This document shows, piece by piece, positions 11,901 through 26,449 of a DNA stretch of 64,000 nt (position 1 is the first letter of the stretch; each line of letters begins with the position of its first letter). The notes under the pieces were generated by a model. It was not told where the DNA came from. It saw only the letters and a list, made by a program, of their open reading frames with translations, and made no database searches. The translations under genes were made by a program, and so were the position numbers. The DNA lies in NCBI GenBank assembly GCA_017311185.1, contig JAESUZ010002877.1:425001-489000 (forward strand), given 5' to 3'. Source of the stretch: Proteles cristata cristata (taxonomy: Eukaryota > Chordata > Mammalia > Carnivora > Hyaenidae).

Positions 11901-14900
11901 CCGCAGGCAAACGGAAGCTGCCCCATCCGGCAGCATATACAAAGAGGCTCAACGGGGCCAGACCAATGCCCACATCAGGAGCTTTCCAGCCCCCAGTCCG
12001 TCCGGCCTTATCAATCCCCTCAGCCATCGCCTTCTCCCCACATGCCCCGCCTTCTCCATGCCAGCTGGGCCCTCCTGAGATAACCTTCTTTTCCTCCTTC
12101 GTAGGCTCTTACTCAACCTTCAAGAGCAAATGTCACCTCCTCCAGGAAGGCTCTGTTGACTCCGAAAGAATTAGCTGCTTTCCCTGTGCTGCTACAGGTA
12201 CTTTGAGCAGCCTGCTTTCCGGTGTCTAGCACATCCTGTCCTAGCTCTCTGTGTGTGCAGATATCTGCGCTCCCTGCTGGGCTGGAGGACAGGGGACCCA
12301 AGGATCCCCAACACCTGGACAGTACTTGGCACTTAACAGGAGCTCAGCAAAGGTTGGCCAAATGAATAAGTGCAATAAAAGATTTCAGGGAAAGATGGCA
12401 CAGGCATGGATTCTATGATTATAAAAGCAATTGCTTGCCTACGTTTGCCTCTGCATCAGCTTTTCCCCAGTGCTAATAAGGAGGCTTGGCCGCCAGGGAT
12501 GGCCTCTTCTGTCTGCAGGAGCCCAGCAACGCTTGAGGCTTGGATCCTGTCTTCCCTAGAAGCACAATGACCAAAGACGGAGTCTCGGACGGGGCCAGGC
12601 CCGACGGCTGTGGCGGGTCTGCACGAATCCCAAACAGGCGCTGACACAATCCAGGCTGTGCACAGAAGCCTCAACAGCCCCCTAAAGTTGCACAGCCGCC
12701 AGCGGCCTCCATGCCCATCCCCAGGCCTCCCTACCACCATGTTCCACCTCAGCTGACATCTCCAGTGAGGCAAGAAATGGCCCCCAAGCCCCATCACCAC
12801 ACCTTCCCCACCGACACTGTGTTGCATCTTCCCCAAATCCTCCTGCTGCCATGTAAGAGCCACCCAAGGAGATCTGGAAACCAGCTGCCAAAGTCCCGCT
12901 GGAAAGAAGAGGGGAGCTGGGCAGTGCTCCCTCAGCCCTCAAACCCCCACAGGCTAACCTTGGCCCAGGCCTTCACACTCTGTGTCCCCTGCCTGGGACC
13001 TGCTGCACACACCCCTGCCCACCCACCGCTAGCCCCCTCTAGTTCCTTCTCTCACCCCAGCGCCAAGGCTGCTGCCCCCGCTCCTTGACGTTTCCAAGTC
13101 TCTCGAACATTTGGCCATGAGGGGGTGAGACAGCAGAGAGTGCTGTCACCACACACAGTGCAGACATCTAAAACCGGAACCCCAAAATGGGGCATGATGA
13201 CTTTTTTTTTCTGCAGATGCAGCTGGAAGAACGAGAATATTCGAGGAGGAGGCTGCCTGACGCTCACTACATTTAGAGACCCAGGAGATGGAGGCCTCTT
13301 CTCAAACATAGCTCTGGCTCTGTTTTCCTCCAAATTCCCAGGAAGGCCCTGGGCAAAGGTGGCTGTGTTCTGGGGTGAGGAGTGAGGGGACCCCTGTGCC
13401 ACACTTCACATTGAAGGGACTGGCTTGGGGACCCATGGCCAAGCAGGCCCTCCTGTTGAGCTGTTCCCAAGGCTCTGCCTGTGGACTGGGGGACCGGAGC
13501 CCGCGGCCACAGCTGACTGGAGAAGGTGTGAACAGCTGAACAAGCAGCGCTATATTCACCTCCCAAAAATCTGAACTTGAACTTGGACTGCTGGACTGAG
13601 GGGCAAGCAGCTTCAGCCATGTGTCCAGAGAAGCAGAGCGATTGCGAGGAGGCTGCTGAAGCCTGCAGATGAGCAGAGGAAACCAAAGACGGGGACGGCA
13701 GGAGAGAAACAAACACTCAGCCACGGAGGGGAGTTGGAGAGACAAAAAGAAGGAAGGGCAGACAGAGAGAAAAGCAGGGTCTGGGCCAGGGTGCTGCCAG
13801 TGAGGTGCCCAGGACATGTACCCAAGGAGACGCTCATTCTAGAGCTCAAGCAGGGGCAGGGCCGGCACCCACGACAGACTGCCTCCTTAAATGCTGTGCA
13901 CTGGGCATCTGGGTCATCTCGCCCTGGTCCAGGCCCTGAGAAAGAGAAGGTAAAGGCAGAGATAGAGAGGAAAGAGAGAGCACAGAGAGGCAAAGATGGG
14001 TGGACAGAGACATAGAGGCAGCGCCACTAGAAAGAGAAACATAGAGGGCATGCACAGAGGTCATGCTCATGTTCAGACAGGCCAAGTGAACAGACTGAAA
14101 GCACACACCGAGGAAGAAACTATCTCAATCCTCCTGATCCCGCTCCTGGAGAGGCCTATGATTCCTGCCCCTTGGGTCCATGATGCATACCCCTAAATCT
14201 ATCTTGAAAAATTCCCCCTCTGGCCTGCAGGGAGTTTGAGGTATCCGCCTCTTGCAACGGAAGGATGCCTGGGACACCAGGAGCCCATTCTTGCAAAGTC
14301 AGGTGATGGCGGGTGATGACGGAGGTGCAGAAGGTAGCCCCCAGTGATTCAGGGGAGAATCAGTGTTACCCAGGAGCTATGCTTCTAGAACAGCTGGAAA
14401 GTGGCTGAGCCTGGATGCAGAAAGGCTTGAGCACATAGGGGTTCATGTTGGTAGGTGTCAAGTCCTCTGGACTCGGGGTCTTGGCAGGTTAAATGGCCTC
14501 AGTGAAGCATCTGGGACAGACCTATTAGCCTCCTTACTTTTACGCATGAGGAAACTAAAGATATCAAGGCTGCCCAGAAGGTCAGTGGCGGCTTCAAAGC
14601 CAGGCCTTTTGGCCCCAGGGCCCAAGAGCCTCCGGTTCTGTGAAGGGCTGGTGGTCTATGTGTGCCCCACACACATATGGTAACAGGGCCCCTGTCCTTT
14701 CGGCTCTGGCCTGGTGATGGGATTGTAAAGTAGCAATAGAAGCTTCTGATGCTGAGGGCAATGACCATGTTGTTTTTTCCTATTTGGGTCTTTTAAAATA
14801 AAAACAATTTATTGCACAAGCAACACTGAATGTGTAGCATTAAAGCTGACTCATTTATGGGGGGTGCATAAGTGGCTCAGTCGGTCAAGAGTTCGATTCT

Positions 14901-14986
14901 TGGTTTTGGCTCGGGTTATGATCTCACTGTTTATGGGATCGAGCCCTGCGTCCTGCTCTACACTGACAGCACAGAGCCTGTTTGGG

Positions 14987-15020
<34 letters not shown>

Positions 15021-18000
15021 CCTCCCTTGATCATGCATGTTTTCAATCTCTCTCTCTCTCATTCTCTCTCAAAAATAAATAAACATTAAAAAAAAACCTT
15101 TTGAAAAAAAAAAAAAGCTTACTGGTTTATGGGAGGGACCTCCTCCACACCTCTCCTGCAGGCTATGTGGCTTTCACATGGTGGCAACCTTCGCCCAGAT
15201 TTGATCTTGAATTCTGATCTTTCATAAGCATTTCCAAAAATATATCTTGTGGGACCCACAAAGAGATAGGATGAGCAAGAGTAATGACACTTTAACCTGA
15301 GGCACTGAAAATACGGGCACTCTTCCATGGACAAAGCAATAAAGGCATGAATAATAAAGCTGGTGACAATGACAAGCAGAAGTGGGGGGGGGACCCAGAA
15401 CGGACCCCCCCCCAGCACTCACCAGGCCAGTGAAGGTCTGCAAGGCTCTATCTTGCACTAAGGACTGTAGCATGGGCACAGAGAACGAGGCTTAGCTGAG
15501 ACTCACAGCCTCGGGGCTGTCAGCACAAACTTTAGGGTTTAAGAGGACAGTGTGGTCTCAGAGGAGCACCGACTGTGTGCTCCTGGGCAAGTCACTTGGC
15601 CTCTCTGAGCCTCTGCACACCAGCTGCAGGGGAAGGCACTGAGCCCCACCACACAAGGCTGTAGTGAGGACTAAGATCCATTCTCGAGTCTGGGACATAG
15701 GAAGCCTTGGTAAGTGCCAGATTCTGGGCCTACCTTCCCAGGTGAGGCAGGAAGAAAGCTTGGGGCATGCCCCGCCTCCCCCGAGGGCAGAATCTGGCAC
15801 AAGAGACCTGGGGTGGAGGGCAGGATGGGGGTGCTTCAAGGCACGGGAGTTGTCGATGATCGGGCCAGGGGTAATAGCAGCCGAGGAGCCTCTGAATCCA
15901 GCCCTGGCCAGGCCCACTAGGTCCTCCCCTGCCCGCCAGGAGCCACACTGCATGGAGGAGCCACATTTCAACACCAGGGACCCATGAGCACCCTGGGAAG
16001 TAAACACCCAAATACCAAACATACCAGACATTCCCCTACATAAACACGGCTGCACGGAGCCAGGGTCTGTGGTTCCTTGCCACTCCCCTGTCCAGCCACG
16101 CAGCACCAAAGTGGGGCAGTCCAGGGGCGAGATGCCCGCAAGCCAGCCGGGCAAGGCCTATAATCCCCCTCCGCCTCCCCCCACCGGGGAAGGAAGGAGG
16201 AAACCCCAGGGGCCTCCATCCAACACCTTTGCTGCACACCCCCCCCTGCCCCCGCACTCTGCAGGGGCCAGGCCTCCCCCCTCGGCATCTCCCGGGGGCT
16301 CAGCCATTGGCAACCCTTCTCCCTCTTTCCCTGGCTTCTCCCACAAGCCCCCTCTCTCTAAACAGTCACAGTCTGGACCTCAGCTGTGAGATACTGGGCA
16401 GTTTCAGTGAGCAGTGGGCAGGGCTGTAAGAGAAAATTCAAGCCAAGTGGTCAGTCTAAGGCTCGAGTTGAAAACTCAAGTCACCTCCAGGGGGGCCAAG
16501 AAAGTAACGTTTGCAAGGGAACGGGGCTGGATGGGGCTGTGGCCTGCAGAAAGGACGCCCCAACCGGCCTCACTCCAGCAGCACAGACTCGGCATTGCCA
16601 CATCTTCCGAGGTTTTAAGCCTAGCTGAAAATATGGGCTGTTAAGTAAAATCTCCCAATTTTTAATGTTGGCAACAAATTCCATCTTGAAAAGGACACTT
16701 CGTGGGCCAAACATCTGTGGGCTGCACCAGTTCGTGGGCTGCTAATTTACGACCCCAGCAAGTGACAAACCTTGGCGGGGTTGGTCATCAGCACTTGATT
16801 CTAGTCACCGAAATACCCCAGTATGTGACCATGGGCCAATCAATTCTCTCCCCGTCCTATGGCTCATCTTTAATAAACACAGCAGCTCCTAATTCCCACT
16901 AACCTTCAAACACCCTTGCAGGATGAGTATTAGGGGCCTCATTTTACAGTTGAGGAAACAGGGTGATGTGTCTGCCAGAGGTCGCCAGGCCGAGAACAGA
17001 CAGGGGTTCAAACTCCATTACATCAGGCTGCCTTCCAACAGTGGGCCGGACTCAACTCTGCCCCAAGTCCTGTTTAGCTCTGCCATCCATGGGGTTTTTT
17101 CACCCAACCTTCAAGAGCAATGTTCGCTTGATTGAGGGAAGACAGAAGGGGTTGTGGGAAGGACATCTTTTCCCTTTTAAGGAGTTTCAGAAATAGTCAC
17201 TTCACAGACTCCTAAAGCCAGAAAGGAGAGGCCCCCAGGCCAACTCCTGGATTTTACAGATGAGGAAACTGAGTCCCAAGGAAGGAAGTAGATTGCCCCA
17301 AGACTCACACCTGAGGATAGGGCCTGGGTCACTGCTTAGTCAGCCTCCCTGGGCCTTTGGGCTCCACCTGACTTCCTCTTTCTGGAATTTTCTATGCTCT
17401 GGATGAACAACACTGACCTTGTCTGCCCCTCTCCTACTTCTCTGACCTCTCCTTTTCTGTCTCTCACCCAGGACCTTCTTCCTGTCCCTTTCAGGCCGAT
17501 GTCTCCTGAGGTCCTATCCTTGGCCTGCCGCTTTTCTCATTCCATGTGTAACACCCATAGGTGTTTAAAGTTTCCATCTACCTGTGTGGTTTCAACTACC
17601 ATTTATATATGAATACAGCCAAATCCTTATGCTGAAGCCAAAACATGCAACTGCCAGCTGGACGTTCAGTCTGGATGTCCCTGAGCCCTTCAAAGTCTTT
17701 ATCCTCAACAGGCTACTTCCTGTCCATTCTCCACCCCAGGCTGCTACCACCTGTTCACTGGACTTAGGCACTCAGCCCTCCCCCACCTGTCCTTCTCTTT
17801 ATCTCCTATTTTCACTATTCAGACCATCCAGTTCTACATCCTAAATCCTCCTCATGTTTGCTCCCCACTCGCCATCCCCATTGCCACTTTCCAGGCTTCT
17901 TTCTATCTCCTGACCCCACATGACCATCGTCCAGCTCAGCCATTGAAGGGATCTTTCTAAACCGCAAATCTGATCCAGTTACTCCTCATTACCCTCAGGA

Positions 18001-21000
18001 TAGAGCTCAAGCACCTTCATGTGACTTGGCCCTGTGACTTGGCCCCACGTGTGCAGTCTTCACTCCCATCTATCCCACCCTACACTCCGTGTTCCTGCAA
18101 CCTTGAGCCTCTCATACCCCACACTCACCTGGCCACATGCTTTGCCCCTGCTATCTCCTTGGCTTGCTCTCATCCTCTGCATTTAGCTCAAGCATCACCA
18201 CCTACGGGAAGGCCTCCTTGGTTCTCATCCCTTCCAGGCTGGGGAGGTGTCCCTTTGCTCTGGGCTCCCATAGAACTCTGAGCTTATCCTGGCCCCCACT
18301 GCGCTGTATTGCTGTATTCTGTCCTCAGTTTCTGTCCCCTCCACTAAACTGGGAGTTCCATGAAAGCAGAAATCTGTGTCTTGTTAATTTTGTGTGCATT
18401 CTGCACCTTGCCGAGTTTGTGGCCACTGGGAGTGCTCAACAAAGGGAGGCCTGATCCACAGAGCTGATGACTTGGGCAAGACTCCTGACTCCCAGCCTCG
18501 TGCTCTTTTGACTTCACTCCAGATACCCCTCAAGGCCAGGCTGTAATCAAACACATTGGCCTATGAACAAACCCACGTAGTGGAAGCCGTGCTCACTCAA
18601 AGCATCATACCAGCCCAGCCAACCACCGGGTGAAGGCTCAGAACAAGAGCTGCCAGAGGCAATGGCTTTACCTGCCAAGATGATTCACTCAGCTCTGGTG
18701 ACTGGGGGCACAGGTGGGTGGGCAATTGCTCAGTGCACTCAGCATCTACAGGAAATGGTGGGGAGTGGTAGGGCTGTAAGCCAAGTCCCATCCTAAGGTT
18801 CCGGAACTGAAAAGACTTAGAGATCCTAGCACCCTGTGGCATCTGCAGGCCAGGAAGCTCAAGTTCAGAGAAGAAGAGTAAGTCTGCCTTGGTCCCTGGT
18901 CAGATGGTGGCAGGGCCAACCCAAATACCATTGCTTCCTGGAACACCTTCTAGAGGCAGGGGACACGTTCCTTATGAACTAAAAGCCTGATGCTGTTGCC
19001 ATTGTTGGGCATCAGAACCTCCTGGGGCTGGTTTGGGGGCTGGAGGGGTGGGGAGGTGGAGAGGGTTGGGGCAGGGCAGGGGGAGGGCGGGAATCTATCT
19101 GAAGCAACTTCTCTGTCTCCACACATCTCAGCAAGACAAAGCATTCCTCCGACCTTGGCCCTCCCAGCACCCCTGTCCTCTGTAAGAACCTTTTCCTGCA
19201 TTAAGAGAACTCATGAAACAATAGGCTACTGAGCATAGGGCTGGTTTATATGAGCAGAATAGGGAAGGACCATTCTCTCAGAAAGCAGTGGAGAACTGCC
19301 GTTTCCACTGCTAAGAAAAGACAGCATTGTGTTTTGAACAAAGCCTGAAAAAGCTGGCTGGGCAGGGTGACACCCATTTCTGTACGGTCCTGCTAAGGAA
19401 GGAGCAAACACTGTTACTAAGAAAGCAAGGCCAGGAAGCATAGGAAAAATCACCTTGGCCGGGACAGAAAGTCTAACATTGAAGAGAAAAGGGCTGATTA
19501 TTGCCGGGAAATCCATTTGCTGGAGAAGAGCTATTTGAAGAATGATGGCTTTTGTCGAAATACATCTATTTCAGGTCTGTTTCATATTTATGGTTTGGTA
19601 AGGTTAATTTCCCACTAGGCAATCAGTTAATTTTCTTGCCCAACTGACATTTGATTCAAAAGATGAGAAACGGAGAGAAAGAGTGCCCCCCACAAGGCTC
19701 TCCCCATCGCTACAAGACTGGTAAGGAGCAGAATATATCTGGGAGGGAAAATCAATTTTCTCAAAAAGAGTTAATAATTCTTTAACAATAGCAGTGTAAT
19801 ATGTCTTGATTACATGGGGGCAAAAAAAAAAATCGAAACAAAACACCAAAAGACAGAGGCAAGAGCTCCTGCAAAATGACTATCTATAATTAAATGAAAA
19901 TACAGTTGTTACAAAGAATATTCATGAACAGGGCTGTTCTGAAAGTCCCGAGTTGGCCAGAGTAGAAGAACATTTCAAGTGCCATTATCCTATTAAAGCC
20001 TTGGAAGTCATTTGTCTTTCATCATGAAGGTGAAAAACAAGGTCCTTGGCTTAATTATTCTCCACCAATGCAGTTTGTTTTAATCTGTATGCTGGGTGTG
20101 CAGCTAAAGCACAGATTTCAGCCAATTTCTTGCAGGCATAAGGCACAGATAACAGACAAATCGCTGAGCAGAACGGCGACCTCTATTTTGTGGGTACTGA
20201 ACTCCGGCTAATAAAAATCCCACACAGATGACACGGCCAGTGAATTCACAGCCGGGGATACCCGGCCTGGAGGACGGCAGGGTTTCACCAGGAGTGATTT
20301 ATGTAATGAAATGAATGCAATAAAAGTTGAGAGATGGGGAAAGGAAACGCTTCCCGGCTCCCAGGCAGGTGGAGGTGGGAGTGGGGGTGGGGTGGAGGTG
20401 GAAAGCTCCCCCCACCCAAGTTCTCAGACCAAAGCGGCTGAGAATTCCAGCCAGCTACAGTGATGAATAGCTTATCTGATTCTCCCTTCAAAAACTATAA
20501 AGGAACCGGCCTATTGACAAGCTCTGCAGCTTAATTAATTGGGAAGTCCCTTAGGGTGTGAATGCTAAAAGCCTAGAGGATCTCAATACCTGGAAATAAC
20601 TGGTTTGGAAATGTTTGCTGACTCAGATTACAGCCTTGCCTTACACAGAGTCAGGTATCACACACATTAATTAACAGCTGATGGTGTGCAGGACCCCCAG
20701 AAAGTTTGAGATAGATTTGGGGGGGAAATGTGGTTTTAGACCCTCATAGGTATTCTCAGACTCAGGACTGGAAGGGACTTTGCAGGTCATCCAGACTTGC
20801 AGAGAGCATCAGAATACCCTAGAGGGCTTGTTACATCCCAGATTTCTGGACTCTACCCTCAGGGTGACCCCCAAGACCTTGCACTTCTAAGGTGCTCCCA
20901 GATGCTGGTGCCGCTGCCCCACTGTAACACGAATGTAAACCAGTGGATTTCAGATTGGTTTCAGCAGAAGTCTATTGTTCAAATGATACCACAATATACT

Positions 21001-21182
21001 AAACAGGTAAAGGTGGTATGTTATTAAGGCACTCCCATTGTATCATAGCCTTATTAAAGTCAGAGGTGTGCGGTGATTGATGTAGAACTTAAAGGTTTTG
21101 GGGAACAGTTTCTGACAGCCTCAGGATCCAAATTATTCCCGTCTTGTGTTTTCCTTGTACACACAGATCAGTAGTTACAAAT

Positions 21183-21237
<55 letters not shown>

Positions 21238-24200
21238 ATGTACATATGTATATAACATTTATCAGCTTGCCCTGCACTCTCAGGATGCTTGTCAGTTAGA
21301 GAGAAGTAGCAGGAAAAGCTTTGTTCTGAATTCTGCCCAAAATAGATTAACCTGGCCACAGGCAATACCCTGGAATGTTAGATTTGATAACTAATAGGTA
21401 TGAGCATGTGTGTGGATCTTGCTTAAAAAAAAATAAAATAAAATAAAATTATGCTTTAAATATGGCTTAGCCTCTCTGAGCCTCAGTACTCTCACAACTA
21501 GTAGCACTAATAACACCTACCTGTATGGTCATTAAACAGATCAAGAGATAATGTCTACAAACACAGTTGGCAGACTATAAAGTGGATTGCTCACATGAGC
21601 CTTCTATCCTGAACCCAGATATCCTCAGTCCTTCGAAGACTGGGCCAGTTTAAACTGTACCAAAGGTTGCAACCATCAGCTAAGGGCTAAAACCACCTGC
21701 TGGCCCCACCCAGACCAGTTGAATCAGAATCTCTGGGCTCCACGTCAATATTTTTTTAAACACTCTCCAGGGGACTCTAATGAGTAGCCAGGATTACTCC
21801 ACATTTCTTCCTGAGTTCCATACAAAATCCTGCCAGATTGCTCTCTTTGCTTCTGGATGGCCGCTAGCAAAAGGAAAGAGAAGAAAATGCCCCTAACCAG
21901 ATCCTGACTTTTTCATTACTGCTGGCTTAAAAGGTGGTTTTAATCATTATAGCTACTAATTTCGGAGTCTTGATACATGCCGGGTGATTTACATGATTAT
22001 GTCTTTGAATCTTCCCCACACCTATGTGATGTAGGTATTATGCTTCCCCATTTTAAAAATAGCTTTTTTGAGATAAAATTCACACATACCAGACAATTTG
22101 CCTTCTTAAAGGACACAACTCAGTGGCTTTTAGTATATTCACAATAAATTTTAGAGCATTTTCATTACGTCCAATAGACATCCCATGTCCCTTAGCTGAC
22201 CCCACCGACCCCTCCCATCTGCCCTAGCCCCAAGCACCAGGGAAATGGTTCTCCTTCCTGTCTCTATGAATTTGCCTTTCCTGGGCATTTCAAACCAATG
22301 GAATCCTGCAGTATGTCATCCTTTGTAAATGGCTTCTTTCTCTAAACATAATGTTTTCAAGGTCCATCCAAGTTGTAGCAAATATGAATGTTTCATTCCT
22401 TTTCATGGCCAAATAATATTTCACTGAGTGGATATATCATATTTCATTTACCCATTCATCAATCGATAGACATTTCAGTTGTTTCCACTTTTGAGATATG
22501 AATAATACTGCTGTGAACACTCATGCACAAGTTTTTGTGTGGACATGTACTCCTGTCTATTGGGTATATATCTAGGAGTGGAATTAGCCTTTTGAGGACT
22601 GTTTTCTAAGTTGGTTGCACCATTTTACATTTCCACCAGCAGTGATGGAGATTACAACTTCTCCACATTGTCACTAGTACTTATTATTTTTCTTTTTTCT
22701 AACAGCCATCCTAGTGGGTGTGAAGCAGCATCTCAGTGGTTTTGATTTGCGTTTCTTTGATGGCTAATGATGTTGAGCATCTTTCCATATGCGTATTAGC
22801 CATTCATAGATCTTTTCTGTAGAAATGGGCATTGCCCATTTTTATTATTGAGTTATAATAGTTCTTTATATACTTTATTTGTCCCTTATCAGATCTATAA
22901 TGTGCAAAACTTTGCTGTCATTCTGTGGGATGTGTTTTGATTTTGTGTCCTTTGAAGCACAAAAGTTTTTAATTTTGATATCAAATGTATCTATTTTTTA
23001 TTTTGTGGCTTGTATTTTTAGGGTCCTATCTAAGAAATCATTGCTCATGAAGATTCAATAGCTGCTTTCTCTAAGAGTTTTATAATATTAGCTCTTAGAT
23101 TAAGTTTTGGATCCATTTCAAGTTAATCTCTGTATATGGGGTGAGAGAGGGGGTCTGTCTCCCTCACATTCACAAGGGAGGAAACATAAGCTCAAATGAC
23201 TAGTAAACTCCATAGCCAAACTGGTCCAATGCAGCACTCTGCTTTCCCACAATGCTTCCAAAGAGCCAAAGTTTTTTGTTGATGGTGGCTGGGGACAGGG
23301 GTGGGAAGAGGGCCATGGAGGTAAGCTGTGCAGGAGCCTGCCACCCAGAACATGCACAGGCACTGTGCTCAGTAAAGGGGATCCCTGCAGCCCCAGCCAT
23401 GGAGCAGAGCCCAGTGGGCCCCACCATAAGACAGGATATGTGCAGCCTCAGGGGGTCGCTAAACGCAGAGGAGGCCCGCAAGCTGACTCCCAGCACCTCC
23501 AAGAATCTGGAACCTGACAGAATCTGCTTGTAGGTCCCAGGTCTCAGAGCTCCAATATCAGGCCAAGTTGTCTTCTGCCTTGGAGCAGGGAAGGGAGAGA
23601 GGGGTGGCTGGTGCCAGAGTAGCTCAGCCAGTGGTGCTCCCCAGTGAGATGACCCAGTTTCCCAACTCTGAGTCCCTGCTGCCAATGGACCTGGGGACAC
23701 CAAAGAGAGATGGCCAGCATTGACAGAAAGGGCCACTTTGTATGGCTGCTAAAAAAACTGATGGTTCACAGGAATCAAGCAATGACCTTAACACCACAGG
23801 AAACAAGATAAGGGGTCACACAAAGCAACTTAGGGGAAAACAGAGGGTTGAAGAGCAACGGTAACTAAAATTTGGCTGCAGGAACAACCAGAAACAGGTC
23901 TGCTCGCTTCCCTGAAAACCAGATCAAAGGCACAACGCATTGGAAAGGCCAATGCTCTCAGAATTTGCAGTGTGATTCACTACACACAGCCTCAGCCCCT
24001 AGAAAAGGTGATTTACTGTCATATCGTGCTGGAATCAAGGTCATCTTTTTACACAGTGCCTCACTTAATCTTCATGATGCAACTCGATGAGTGTCAGTTT
24101 CCTCCTTTTATAGATGAGGAAACTGACGCTCAGAAAGATAGCTGACTTGTCCAAGGTCATGTGGGGAGTAAGCGAAGGAGAACCCAGATTTTGAACCCAG

Positions 24201-26138
24201 AAGCTTGAACCCCAGTCCAGAGCTCTTCCCAGGCTCCTGACACAGCCCCTCTGGTTAGGATGCCAGGTTGATTCCCTGCACCCATGACACCTGGGATCTC
24301 TAGACATTTGGGCCACTCACCACCTCCAAGGGCAAAACACCCTCAAGGGAATGAAAGCCCAAGGAACGTTGTTAGAATCAATTATAAAAATGAACTTGAA
24401 TAACTGTCACATTGGAAAAGTCAATCACCTTCATGTCTTACATTTGTTGTGGATCTCATTGGGTTCCAGGCACTGTGCAAGACCTTTTGCCTGCATTCGT
24501 TCACTAGCATCCCACCGGCACTAAGAGTTACTAATATTATCCCCATCTTAAGATAGAGAATCTAAGAAGGCAGCACAGGACTCCCTTAACTTGACAGTGG
24601 GTGTGGCCAGTCTATGATGTAAAATAAGAGTGTCAGAAGCCTTGTGAAGGCTTCGGGGTACTGCATCAAATAAGACTCAGTAACATAGGGGTCCATGTTA
24701 CATATACCCAGAGCTGCCTTCAGCAATCACTCTCTCTCCCTCAAATTAAACTATTAAAGGAAATTTTTAAAAGCTAACAGCTTTTAAAAATGTGCTAAGA
24801 AAGTAACGGCACTAAAGTGGAAAGTCAGGCTTTCAAAGATGAGCTGGGAGATTCTGTTCCAAAAAGGGACAGATTGGATCTCTCTGCCAAACAAGTATGA
24901 GACAGAAAAAGTGTCTGAGTCAGGGGGAAGAAGGCCAATGCTATTTCAAAGAGTCACAAATTAAAAACCAATTATGCAAAGCTTGCTAAAAAAAAATGTC
25001 AGTGGGCTGCCTTTATGTTTTAAATCACTAAAAACACAAGCATGCTTACGCCAACATTTACCCAGCACACCAGATGATTTGAGGCAACTTTGGATGCTCA
25101 GGCTAAACATGGGCGAATGTTTTGATGAACAAAACTCTGAGGTGACCACCCGTGGCTGAGAATGAGTGCACCTTCCAAGACCAGCCTACAGTCCACAGAC
25201 TAAAATTCACAGTCCATTAAAGGTAGAAAACCCTAAATGTTCTTTAGGGCCCTGGAGAAGCTGGAAAATGACCAGTGTGAGCTCACAAATGCCTAAGCCT
25301 CTCCTGCTCTGAAGATGACAAGGACATAGGTCCAGTCAAAATAGAGTATGTGCTGGAAAGACAGTCCATGATGGGCAGTGCACACTGATCCCTCCAGGGG
25401 AAGCCCTCAGAATGCTCCCTGACAATGATCAGCAGAGCCTGAGGAGAGGTATAAACAGTGAAAATCAGGTTCCCAAATGTAGCCAGGAATCTCTGAGCCT
25501 ACTAAATATACAGATTCCCTGCACTCCACCCTTGTAGTTTCTGAGTGCTTGGGTCCCAGGGTGGGGTCTGGAAATCTGTATTTATAAAAAGTTTTCCAAG
25601 TGGTTTTGATGATTAGCCAAGTTTTGGGACTAGTTGGTTTGATTTTCATTGTGGGTTTTTTTTTCTGCCTGAAGTTGCTTAAGTCCAGGAATAGAAAAAC
25701 AAATGGACGATGCTTAGAGATAAGAATTAAGAGATACAGAAACCGAGGGACAGAAAGTTTAAGTGACTTGCAAAGTCGGCAGAGCTGATTAGTATTTAAA
25801 CCAACAAGCACGTATCAAACGTACAATCTGTGCAAGGCATACCGTGGCGTCTGGCGGAAATAAAAGGAAATGTAAGATGTCATCACTGATTTTGGGGCCT
25901 AAACATAGGACACACACTCAAAAGCAGCCTGTGTGTGAGGCAACAGGGAGTGATGGGGACTGCAGCAAGCTAAAGGCTATGTGCAAATACAGTGAGCATT
26001 TGCTGCTCAGCTCCAGCTTCTCGGTACATACAAGGGTGTGAGTCTAGAGTTTCCAGATAGTCTTTTTTTTTAATGGAGCCAGAAAGTTCACATTTCCTGG
26101 CTTTTAAATATAGCAACTCATTCAATTCAAAGCAAGAA

Positions 26139-26201
<63 letters not shown>

Positions 26202-26410
26202 GAAGAAAGAAAGAAAGAAAGAAACCACACTGTTAGGGCCAAACAAGATTCATCTGTAGGCTGTCTCCTGCCCATGGAATGACACTTTGCAGACTCTTTC
26301 CTAAAAGGTTATCCAGTCCAACCTCCCTTGAACTTGAGTCCTCTCTAGAGCCTTGCAGAGTGGCACAGAGGATAAGGAATCCCATCTAGCATGTTGTTAA
26401 GTGAGTGCTT

Positions 26411-26449
<39 letters not shown>

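Noticed and set aside
11211..12083. Frames of 243 and 257 codons on the minus strand and others on the plus strand
   Set aside because: Intron 2 DNA with overlapping frames in both directions, no recognisable domain and no splice or start context.
14867..14950. tRNA-like sequence with A and B box
   Set aside because: It is the tRNA-derived head of a SINE, not a tRNA gene; the same holds for all sixteen copies.
22879..23061. Small hydrophobic frame resembling a membrane protein
   Set aside because: It lies on the antisense strand of an old L1.
26073..26282. Lysine/glutamate repeat protein ([10 protein letters not shown])
   Set aside because: Translation of the GAAA microsatellite.
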